This document shows positions 50,359 to 61,587 of a stretch of DNA of 64,000 bases, in pieces. The position numbers and the translations under genes were made by a program. This stretch comes from Callipepla californica brunnescens (Eukaryota > Chordata > Aves > Galliformes > Odontophoridae): positions 27,563,105-27,627,104 of the forward strand of contig JALIRH010000006.1 of the NCBI GenBank assembly GCA_023055505.1. The letters run 5' to 3'. The notes under the pieces were generated by a model. It was not told where the DNA came from and searched no databases. It saw only the letters and a program-made list of their open reading frames with translations. Each line of letters opens with the position of its first letter. The first letter of the stretch is position 1.

Positions 50359-53300
50359 CTTAAGGGTGGGAGAAAGAGCAAACAGATACTTGAATCCACA
50401 GTCCCAGGACATGGCACTGTCACTAAATTTTAACCTTAAAATAAATGCATCTGTTTGATCATATTTGCTGAACTCAGTGCCGTTTGCTGAGCACAAACAG
50501 CTGCCTGCCGCAAGAGCTGGCGCACATCTGAGCCTGCAAATGTATCTACTTTGGAGGAACAAGGCAGGGCTAACTAAATCAAGTGCTACTATGTGTGTGA
50601 CTGATATGCTGTATTTTGTTTGTTCCTGTCAGCCTGTTTCCTGTTACATCAGAGAACAAGAGCAAGAGGTTAAAAACTCATGGGAAAGTTAGCCAGGAAC
50701 GGCCCTGGAAAAAGAAGGAAGAGCAACAGTCACTCCTAAAAATAACAGGCTGTAACTCCCAGCGCTCTGGCTCCAACAAGGTTTCATGCATTCAGGCTGT
50801 AGGAGTTAAAATAAAGTTGTGCAACACTTATTTATTCTCTGTGTAACAAATTATGTAGTCCAATTCTGTTTAGGGAGGGAAATTGAGACTTTCTTTTAAA
50901 AAAACATGATAGAACTACTTTTTTTTCCCCCTAATATTCTGCCAGTTATTCAAGCTATGCTGATAGCATAGCACCATAATATTCAGCGCTGGTTGTTTTA
51001 TAAAAATGTTGCATGTATAAAGACACATTCATGCTTGCACACAGGCACACCAGACCCATTCCTCAAAGTTAGCTGACAAGGGCTAAACTGTTCACTGCAG
51101 AGTCAGTAGCTGACATAGCTTTTGCTTCGAGAACTACATGGCTTTGTTTGCTCAGATGTTTCCTGGTAGAAAAGCATATGCCTTGGAAGGGCAAGGCACG
51201 CGGCATGGCTACGTTATTGCTATACAACTTGAGAGATAACCTGCAAATTAACTTCTCCTCCGCTCTTTTCTTTCTGCTGCTCACCCTGAGTTTTACTAAA
51301 TCAGTATTTGCTCAAAAGTCCATAAAGCACCTTGCAAGTCAAGGCCAAAGCACTAGGGTGCTCCACCAACACACAGGGCCACAGAGGCTTTGGTTTGCTG
51401 GCCTTGAGAAACTCCTTCCCATGACAGCTGAAGGTGTCAAAGTGGCCATCCAAGTCACTGATCCCACAACCCACTGTTTTCTCCAAGGAAGAGAGAGTGT
51501 AGAACATGGTTTCAACAGCTGGTGCAGGTTACAAATGCACTGTTTTGGTGCTGATGGAATGTATAGGCTCCCCTCCTGAATCCAAAGAGCCATCCGTACC
51601 GAATTATTTGAAAGAAAAATTTCACATACCTTTTTTTTTGCTTGTTTGTTTGTTTGATTTTACTCTACAGTAGATTCCTTAGGTAGTCAGATGAGCTGTT
51701 TGCTAAAATTCACATTTTTTCTCCAGTAATACATGCAGGGAGCTTGGGCGTTATCACAGACTTGGCTGAGGTCAGACATCTGCACTACACAGCGCTTTCA
51801 TTTTTGTGAGGACATCAGCTAAAGCCAAACCTGCTTATTTCGTGGCTGAGGGATGCTTCTAGTAGAATGTAATATCTGTGTGCTGTAATCCCTGCAGGCT
51901 AAGGACTGCTCTAAGTGTCACAGCCTATCATGGCTTTGGGTCTAGATTTACAGACTCTTTGGATCTGGGCTATAACTACTGGGGAGGCACTTTTCACACC
52001 TTCCACCCAGACAAGTCAGACCATGATCTACGAGAAGCAGATATGGTTACAAGTTCCTTCACATCAAATGTCAGATGGACATCCAGCAGAAATGCCCTGC
52101 TCCCTCTGCTGAACAAATATGTATCGATTCCTAGTATATGAAACAAAGCCCAAAGGTTAAAAACACATTTTTAAGCTGAGGAAGAAGGATTACTTTCTGG
52201 GAAGAAACAACTGGCTTTGGTATGTTCAACTGGAAGGAGCCTTGTGGAGAAGGGTAACTTTCTGAACACATGGTCCTCGCTTTTCTTCATACGTTCAGAC
52301 AGAAGGTACAGTTACTTTCTATGTGGATGAGCACCCCAGCAAAAAACTAACTCCCTGTCACAAATCCTGCCTGTATTCAAATGGGAAATTTCTTTAGAAA
52401 ATCCTATTGTCCTGTTTCAAATAACCACAAAGAAGAAATCATACTTTTTAACATGTCACTCCTGCCCACTCTTCTGGAGGATAAAAGGTCAACTAAAAAA
52501 TTCCTGAGAAAGACAGAGTACTATCAAGTTAAATGTACATGCTAGGCTCTGGGAGTAAACTATGCACTTGGAAAACAAAATGCTAAATTTATATTTTTGT
52601 TATAATTAAGGACAAAAATATGAGCCCTTCACTTTTAGTTCTTATTTTCTCGATTATATCAATTTTCCACTATAAAGCTTTCTGCTAAGTAATATGAGAA
52701 AGCATCCAGCTCAACTAATTAAGTAATTGATGACAACTTCTATAAGGTGGTTGGGAAGATATTGTTAGAGTCTCATACTACTGACCATTTTCATTTGTCA
52801 ACAGAAATCTAATTTCCAAGAAACACCTCTGAAGTTGTTAAGGAAAAGGGTAAAGACCGGCCACTCTACTTTTGATTTGTCTTTTGTGCAGGCACACAGT
52901 CTCCAAAATCCTTCATGCTCAAATATTTCTGTTTAGTCTTCTAATTCACATATACCAACTGAGTCGCAAGTACTAAGTTATCTGACGGTGAAAATTACAA
53001 AGTTATAATATACAACTGACATTAGTTCAATGAATGATTAAAAAAAAAAAAAACCACAAAAAAGTAAAAGCCTTATAAAAAACCATCACTACTATTTACA
53101 GAACAATATTACTATAATTACATGTGTTTCTGGAATATTTGAAGTAGACTAACAAAGTTTAACACAAAGAAAAATGAATTAGTCTCTACTGAGGCTCAAA
53201 AAGGAAAGATGCTGACAACACTTCTCTTTTTTCCAGCACATCCATTGGAAAATATTCCCTCTGCAAAATCCTTAAATGAATATGCCGGGAGTGACATGGC

Positions 53301-54011
53301 AGTGACTTAAGGCAACCCTATGGCACGTTGTTTAAGAAACAATCTGTTCAAAAATGTCAGTTTTTTTTTCCAGGCTTCCACCAGCTTTATGAATTACTGA
53401 GGCAAGTCAATTCTGTGTCAAGCAGAGCAGTGTTTAGAGCAGGCACCACACCTTTAAACTTTGCGAACTGAAGAGATTTGCTTTCTTTGAACTGTACCTC
53501 TATCTCCATTGCATCTGTTGAAAACAAAATTATTACAAGCTTCCGCTTTGATCAGCCTGAAAACTAAAAACCAATATGCCACTGCCTCGACAGATCATTT
53601 ACTTTGCTCCAGTCACTTCGCAGTCTCAAAGTGAAAACAAACATGCGCACCCTTAGCCCAAACTGTATGCAATGCCGTTTTTGTGGGACTAACAAACAAA
53701 TTAGAGCAACAGCTGCTTTGATAATGCCACCGTTCTACTCCCACTTGAACCTTTCAACACTTTTCTTAACTGCTCAGTTAATAATTAATTGTAAATGTGT
53801 TTCAAGTTCTTTCAAACTTTAGAAGTTGATTTGCAGCCGAATAAGAGCTGAATAAATCAGTATTAACAATTCTTTTTCATTATCATCTGCCCACGTAATC
53901 CTACTAGCTTACTAGCTCTCTACTTATAAGCTTTGAGCAACCTATGTAGTCTTTCCTTTTATATCTCTTATATAAATGTAAACAAGCATTTCCCAAAAAC
54001 AGCAACTACTT

Positions 54012-54504
54012 GGGGTGCTCCAAAAGTAATACCTCCTGTTTTATTATATTGGCTCACAATCTCGGAAGCAGATGTTGGTAGTATGGCAGTAGAGGTTGAA
54101 CCTTCCCACCAATATCTGGTTACATGTTGTTGCCATCTGACAGATGGCAGCAGAGAGGCAGCATGACAGAACAGCATCTGACATGGAAGTGCAGAAAAAG
54201 TGGCATCCATTGACATTAATTGATGCCTGCTGAAAGTTTATGGAGACCAAACAGTGCATGCGAGCACAGTGAGGCTGTGGATGTGCATTTCAGCAGTGGC
54301 AACAGTGGTCACCTCTGCTGGTGCAAATTTTCACTAGTGCAACATGCAAGCTCTTGTTCACCGCTGGTGAAAATACAGAGCTAATACTGGTGACTGTTGA
54401 AAAATCACATTTTGTAGCTCTCTATCAAAAAGTGTTATTATGTTCTTTATATCTGCTGTAATTTCTATGGAAATAAATAGGAGGCATTACTTAGATGGCA
54501 ACCT
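54012..54504. mobile_element. Galluhop-type mariner element, internally deleted
   Basis: The left end is ggtgctccaaaagtaatacc and the right end ataggaggcattactt, imperfect inverted copies of each other. Between them is about 450 bp with scattered remnants of transposase-like sequence but no long open frame. This matches the chicken Galluhop mariner. The right terminus is degraded (agatggcaacc instead of a clean inverted end), so it cannot be mobile. It is a DNA transposon fossil. Confidence 0.85.
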
Positions 54505-56701
54505 CCATGCAACAATGAAGCAGAACACAGTGTATCTGAAAATAAACAACAAAAGAACAAGTCATTTCAGAGCACCTTACTCAAGTATTACTGTGAAGAA
54601 TGTGGTAAATATCTAGTTACAAGTTGACACAGGAGGTGCATACAAATGGTCTCCATTCTTCCCATGCTCTTGAGATTTCTGCCATGATCCAGGTCACCTA
54701 CAGAAACTACCTGCAGACCCTCCTGTGCTTGAGACAGCCTGCATCTCTAGAAGGGTACAGGTACTGCTAGCACAGCTGTGTAGAACAGGGCTGCTCACAG
54801 ATGACTTTACAAATCCCATCTCTTTTACACACAGCTTTTTAGCTGGCAAAATGTCAGCAGATAAATCAGAGACAAGAACTGCAAGTTGTATTCCTCAGGA
54901 GAAGAAATGGTGACAACAGGTTGGAAGCATAAGATTTTCAAGAGGAAAAAACGAAAAGAAAAAAAAAAAAACAACCCTACAGTCAACAATGGAAGAAATC
55001 ACTTTTAAATTAAAAACAATAAACACTACAATTAGCAATGTAATTATGCACAGTTCGTATACATGAACTGAATAAATGAACTGAAGATTAAACAAAAAAG
55101 ATTCACAGAATCAACAGGGGTAAGAAATCCCACAATAAATTACTACATAATGTAGTTTTATTTCTTCTGAGTAATACCTAAAAGCATGTATTGGCTGTAA
55201 ATGGGGGCAGTTAAGGAAGGAAAGAAAGTGGTTGTTGCTTACACTCAAGTGCCTCTTAAGTATCTTCATTTCATTGCATGTCTACTTACAGTGATTAAAA
55301 TTCAATCAAAATGTCATATGCCCTTGCCTCTTAAAACACATCTCATTTTATTTTCACATCTGGTATGTGCTATGTGCTTCATCTAGAAAGAGCAGAGAGA
55401 CTTTAAAAATACTTTCTGATTTCAACATCATGGGATTCATTCCCAGGGTGATAGTCAATCTTATTCTAAATAGCCACATAAGACAAGATCCAGCAGACTT
55501 CTACTTACTATGGCTTCCTGCTCAGAACATTGAGGGAAATCCATTTTCCAGTGCTAAAGAGCTATCAAAAGCAGATCCTTCAACTTGCAGACCTGAAAAA
55601 GTCTCTAATATGCCATTAATCTTACACATTTACCTGAGCATCAGAGGAACCCTTGAACTCTTCCAGCCCTCTTATTTCTTGACTGCTGTTCTCTTCATTT
55701 TGATGAATTGCTAAAATAAGAAAGAGAATATGTTGGAAGCAGGCATGTTCAAACCACAAGCAGCACCAAAGTATCCTAGATCAAAAAGGATGGCTACTCA
55801 AGCAACATGGCTCTAAGTTTAGCTTTCTAATCAAGTCATTGAGTAGTTTTGGAAAAAGTTCTGTATAGATTTTTTTTTTTTTTTATCTAGGCAGTAAAAT
55901 GCAGTACTGAATAGTTATATGTCTGCTACTAAGTTATTCCTGATAAAGCAGTGGAATTTAAGGAAACTCCCATCTTTTCTATATATTATAACAAGACCCG
56001 GTGACTCATAGAGAATGAAAAACAGAAATCCCTTTATTTTCATTTTATTGCAGAAGGTCAACTCAGTCTAAACAAAATAAGTAGATTTATAATTCATCTC
56101 AGCCTTGGAAAATTCTTTGTAAGCAAAGTGATCTCAATCTCAACAAACACCACCATTACTAATGAAAGTCACCTCTCCCATCCCAAGATATCTGAACCAG
56201 TCACCAGTCTGCACCTGAGCTGCCACCACTTGTTTGAAGGCAAGCATCATCAGTCCTGTTTTGCCTTAAAATTGCAGGTGTAAAGCAAGGCTGCCTGGGA
56301 TCTGACCACTGAACAAATCAGTGTGCAGGCAGCAGAAGGGGTGGCAGGCAGCAGTTGGAGCCTCATCAGCCACCCTCACCCAAGCTCTCCGTAGCCTAAC
56401 CCATCAGACACAGCCAGGTTAGGGCAATCAAGCATGGAGCAGGAGCTATGAGATCTGGCACGCTGATAATATAGAGGTAATTTCAAAAGGAGGAAAAGTC
56501 ATTCATCAATACAGTTTATTCTGTTCAGGAATCTTTTTCAAACAATTTTCAAAACAAAACAAAATAATGAAAACAACAGCAACAATCAGAAGTCTGGAAC
56601 AACTCTTCAGTGCATTTGCTGACATCACTTCACTCTCTACAGCTACCCAAAGGGAGGTGGTGGTGAGGTGGGGATCAGCCTCTTCTCTCATGTAACTAGC
56701 A

Positions 56702-56905
56702 ATCGGACAAAAGGGAATGGCCTCAAGTTGTGTCAGGGAAAACTCTGGTTGGATGTTAGGAAATCACTGAGAAAGTGGTCAGGCACTGGAACAGGTTGCC
56801 CAGTGAGGTGGTGGAGTCACCATCCCTAGTGGTGCTCACGAAATGCCTAGTAGTGTAATGCAGGACATGGGTTAGTGGAAAACATTGATGAGAGGTGGAC
56901 AGTCG
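56702..56905 (+). mobile_element. CR1 LINE fragment (3' part of ORF2 region)
   Basis: Plus-strand CR1 sequence: ggaatggcctcaagttgtg, gtcaggcactggaacaggtt and ggtggtggagtcaccatccc. Compared with the usual form, there is a deletion after 'ttggatgttagg' and many substitutions, so it is an old copy. The terminal 3' tail is missing. Confidence 0.88.
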
Positions 56906-57349
56906 ACAGCTAATCGTGGTATTTTCAGGGACCAGCTCAATGTAAATCTGTGGGTTCAGGCAGCTTCTCCTAGGCATGCTGCAACCAGATATGATGGGGA
57001 AATGATAAGCAGCCCACAGCCAGCTTCTTGTCACCGTTACAGGTGTCCCCTGCCCAATACCAGCCCCTAGACCTACTCTGACAAAAACAAGTCAGCCAGC
57101 CACAGAGAAAGGCATACACCACTGCTGCCCTGGGTGTCAGAACAGCAAGGGGACAGCATAGGAGCTACTGACAACAGCAGGCATGGAGGGCTGCAGGGAA
57201 ATGCATCTTTCTGCCAGCACAGAGGAGGAGGGTACACATCCCCAGCCTTCACAAGACTAGTATCTTGGATCTCACACTTTAGTGTGAGAAATTTCAAAGC
57301 TGATGAGAAAATGGCCTTGGTTAGAACATATGCTAAACGAATTCATTAA

Positions 57350-57384
57350 AAATAATAATAACAAAATAAAATAAAATTAAAAAC
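57350..57384. repeat. (AAT)n/(AAAAT)n low-complexity tract
   Basis: AAT units pass into AAAAT units, in the far upstream intron. Confidence 0.75.
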
Positions 57385-59315
57385 AAACACAACATATTTT
57401 TGTCAGCAATTTCACAGCTCAGCTCTACAAAAGCTGGAAAAGTTGATAAAACAAACCCAGCTCTCCTTGGCTGCAGTGTTGTTTAGACTCTGTAAGGAAT
57501 GCAGGAAAGAACCAGTAAATATTTTCTTAAAGGAAAAAAAGGAAAGTCCCAGACCTCACACTGACATGCTCCTAGACCTCTTGGGAAGGAGGGAGCACTC
57601 AACCTCTTTTCTATGAAGTTTCCATCACAAAGTCAGTTGTTGTGTTCACTCTGCCTCTTAACCACACAAGGATGATCCATGGTTTGAGCCCTTCAGCTAC
57701 ATTCAGGGGGTAATACTTAAGGAATCACACCATCAATACATTTTTTCCTCTGCAAGAATATGACCCCTTGAAGGCTGAAGTGGCCACACTGGTGAATAAT
57801 GACCCTTAATTCTATTTTCATGGTTCCAGTACAAAAAAAGTTACTAACCATTTTGTTCATAAAACAAAGAAAAAATAAAACAACATAAATCTCTTAAATA
57901 TTCCTATCTAGTTCAAAAATGTATGTTCACATGGGTCATCAGATGCACAAAAGAAACAAACTGCTGTATTTCCTCACCCAGTGCCATCTCACAGACAGCC
58001 CCTCAATTCCCACCCAGGAAACCTATCTATGGCAGTGGCCTCAGTACTGCCCCAGCAGGTTCTTGTGCATGAATACATATTCACCCAGAAAATGTAAGAA
58101 TTCAAGGATAATTTCCCACTTAACGGACAGCTGCCCCTATATTTTGAATAAAAAGGCTTGACGTTGCAAATTCAGCTGTAGGAAAAGCGACAGGAAGGTT
58201 AGGGTGGGATGGGAAAGTATTTCCCAGGCAAGTGTTGATTGTGGGACAGTTCCCTAAAACTGTAGCATGTGCACACAAAGAAGTTGTGAATTTTGGAGCT
58301 GGGCCAACCACTGCCCTCTCTGCCAGCATAAGCCCTGCTTCTCTCCTTGCAACACAAATACTCCAGTACGTCTGACAAAGCAGAAGCTCCAGGGAAAGGA
58401 AAAGGCAGTTTATCCTGTGCTATCGGTATCTGCTTAACATTACATTTGTTGAAAACACAGACAGAAAAAAATGCAAAAGAACATGAATGACCATCTCCCT
58501 TTTCTATCTGCAGCACTTCTCCTCCTTTGGTCAATAAGAAAGGTCACCACAAACGAAATAAAGAGATATTAAAGGAAGATTAGCTTGTTAATGTGCAGAT
58601 CAAATGTGTCCATTTGCAAATTAGCCTAGGGAATTTGGGATGTTGATTTTTTATGATCATTTAAGGATCACAAAGGCCAACCTCTGATCTGAGTCCCTTA
58701 TGTCCACATGGACCACAGCTGAGCTCTATCTAGAGTATTCTTTCATAAAACTAACATTGGAATGGAGAGTACTTGTAGGAGAAAGCTTTGTCCTTTAGCA
58801 ATTTGACTTCAGCTCATTAAACCAGCAGAAAAAATAGCAAGTAAAAGTAAATCATGCTGTACTAGCTATATCAGCAAGATCAGACATCACAAGGGGGGTA
58901 GAAGTGAGAGCGAACATAACCATGGCTGACACGGGAACCGAGCACAACCTTAGAGTCAACAGTACTGACTGCTGCTCTTCCCTGCTTTCACAGCTTCACT
59001 TCAAAGTTTAAAGTAGATTTAAGACATAGGAAGAGATTTGTCTCCCTTAACAGTACCACAGAACACCAAGTGGCTCTGCAGCTGGACCCAGTGTGCAGCA
59101 CTGAGGTCATCCCAGCACCCAGGAGAAGCACCCCACCTGGCTCTGCTGCATGTCATGCTGCCCCTAGGTGGGCTGCTCTTCGTGGCCCCAGATCTGAAGG
59201 CAAACAGCATTTGATTTTTAAAAGTCACATCATACAATTCATACGACTGCATTTTTCATACTTTGTTATTTAAATAGCAGCATCTTTCACCTAAGTGAAA
59301 TTGGAAAGGACAGTT

Positions 59316-59336
59316 AAAAAAAAAAAAAAAAAAAAA
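59316..59336. repeat. Poly(A) tract, 21 bp
   Basis: Uninterrupted A run. No element body is recognised beside it. Confidence 0.9.
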
Positions 59337-60323
59337 GAATAATCCACCCATAAAGCAACTCCTGGAAACCAAAGCATTCCAATCTTCCCAGAGGCTTTGC
59401 TCTATTGTGCAGCAGCCTAGCATTCTTCCTCCACTGTAAATGAAGTTTCTTCTTTCTGCCCCTTCTGGCTGCCAAGATAACCTCCCTGAGACAAACCCCT
59501 GCACTATCGCACAGGCTCTGCAGCCAGCCCGCCAGAACAATAACACCAGCAGAGGTGTGAACTTCCTCCTTTTGGCTCCACAGGGTGTGAACTCCAAAAG
59601 CTAATTATTTAAATGATTCAGAGGGGACTACCATCCCCCACCAACCATTTTGCTGCAGGACAGAGCAGTGCAGCAGGCATTGACATCTGTCCTCCATCCA
59701 TGGTACTCCATAGCCAGCTCAGCTCCCCGCCCTGCAGGCTGTCCTGTACTCCCAACCATGATGTGTCTGGGGTTTGTGCAGCTGGTGGTGGGTGGCTGTA
59801 AGCTCAGCTGTGTTTGATGTCCTGGTTGAGAACCGAGCACTCCAGCAGCAGGCAGCAGTGAGGACAGGGCATTTCTGACAGCCTGTAAGCTCACTGTGAA
59901 GCCCAGCAGCAGCACCAGGACTACCTGCCTTCTGGGAGCTCATTAACCTTACTTTGGTAGGTTCACTGCTTACGTTGCACTGCAGTAGGCTGCTCTCAAG
60001 ACTGAGCCCACTGAGCACTGCAAACCCCCAGGCACACTTGCCAGTCAGGACAGAGATGTCTCCACAGTAGAGGCAATTCTTCCTCTGCACTAAGATTGGT
60101 CATCCCTTAGACTACACCTTTCATACTTCAGCAGTGCACCTTCATTTCAAATAAGAACGCTCATTTATTACTTACTGTTGTTCTTTAACCTGCTAACATC
60201 CTCCAACATCAAACTATTTTGCCCTTTGTAAGGGCATACATGATTAAACTTTATGTGTATATGTAAGACGGATATGTGTATATACATGATATTTAGGTAC
60301 ATGCACATATAAATACAAACAGT

Positions 60324-60366
60324 TGGACTAGGTGATCTTAGTGGGCTTTTCCAACCTTAACGATAC
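60324..60366 (+). mobile_element. CR1 LINE, 3' tail fragment
   Basis: A short plus-strand tail: ttggactaggtgatcttag, then gggcttttccaaccttaacg. This is the standard CR1 3' end. Only about 45 bp remains. Confidence 0.85.
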
Positions 60367-61465
60367 AGTACACATTCATCATTCATATCTATAATTTCTT
60401 CAAGCCAATGAGGCACCAACATGCCCTCTGCAGATGAGAGGCACACATCACCTTGCTAGTGATAAAGAGCCTAATTCCGAATAGAAAAATGTTGTATATT
60501 TGACAAGCCAGCAGATTTACACTGTAGCATCCTGCTGAATGGTTATAGGCTATTTTTCTGCTCCTGTTCACCGCTAAAAAGACCTCAGGAATCTCCAAGA
60601 AAATTCCCTGGGGGAAGCATTCAATGCTCTGAACTGACAACAGCCTGCACCACTTGATTTATCATCTGCTCCTGGAAAGTTCACAACATCCAGCATTCTT
60701 CTTATATCCCAACTTTTTTAGAAACATATTTCCCTCTTCTCCCCCACAAAAGGAAGTTCATAGCATGAAGCTTCACAGAAATAGCAAAAAAAGTGGGGTT
60801 TTTTTTGTTTGTTTGTTTTCAAAGAGCACATAATTCTGAGCCCATTTCATGGTTTCTGAAAACTTTCTTATTCGAACAATGGAGCTTGCTGTTCTTCATG
60901 GAGGGGTTAGAGAGAGCTCCAGAGAGGTCTGTTACTATGGCAGCTCTGAGCTGTTTGACAGCGTTATAATGTTTGCTGATGCTTATTAATTTATCAGGGT
61001 GAAAAAAAAATAAAAATGGCTTGTATTGATTCCATTGGGGAAAATAAAAGCCGCATCCTCTAGCTTACATAAAGCACTAGTGCGAGTGGTAGAAAGGAGC
61101 TGAGCCACAAATAAACGCTTCACAAACCTCAGACTTGGGGGACCATGTTAAGGCAAACCAGGTCCTCACACATCCATACTGCTGTATTTTCAGAGTCTTA
61201 TTTCCAGATAAAAAGAGGAAAAACAACAAGCAGTGAACAACTCTGAAATTGCCAAAAGCTGCATATACAGCACAGCGATAATCCAGAAATAAAACCTTCC
61301 AACTGAGAACTGGCTCCTTATTTACCATGAAACTGTGATCCTTTGCTGGAAATTACTGAAAAGAGAAAGCTTTTTAAGCTCATCCTTAACATGATTCCGT
61401 TTATTAGCAATACAAAATTTGCCTTTGAGCTTTCTCATTCCTTCCCACTATGTCTGCATATATAT

Positions 61466-61587
61466 ATGCAAATTATTGTGCAGATTTCCTTTCTCTGAGT
61501 ACATCACATATCTCTGAAACAGTTGGCAGGCCCTTGGGGGGTGTCGCCCAGACAGCTGTGCAATCAGCTGAGTAAATCAGCTAATTA
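61466..61587. promoter_or_regulatory. Cluster of octamer, E-box and homeodomain motifs (candidate enhancer)
   Basis: Within about 120 bp lie a perfect POU octamer ATGCAAAT (61466-61473) next to ATTGT, two CAGCTG E-boxes (61553-61558 and 61565-61570) and a TAATTA homeodomain core (61582-61587). Motifs this short occur by chance. The cluster suggests a conserved enhancer but does not show one. Confidence 0.25.

Noticed and set aside
51148..51579. Plus-strand open frame of 143 codons upstream of the CNB exon
   Set aside because: Although the translation has a hydrophobic stretch, there is no known homology and no supporting promoter or splice structure. It is likely chance.
53498..53514. Possible 17-nt microexon on the minus strand (acceptor ttttcaacag, donor GTACAG)
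   Set aside because: Splice-like ends only. Five residues at most, with no match to RAPGEF5 or Epac.
55503..55553. Perfect GTAAGT donor on the minus strand with an AG about 45 nt upstream
   Set aside because: The enclosed sequence matches neither DEP nor CNB in the open frames and the polypyrimidine tract is weak.
59628..60090. Overlapping minus-strand open frames of 95 and 123 codons in a GC-richer patch
   Set aside because: No recognisable domain or splice context. Probably composition.
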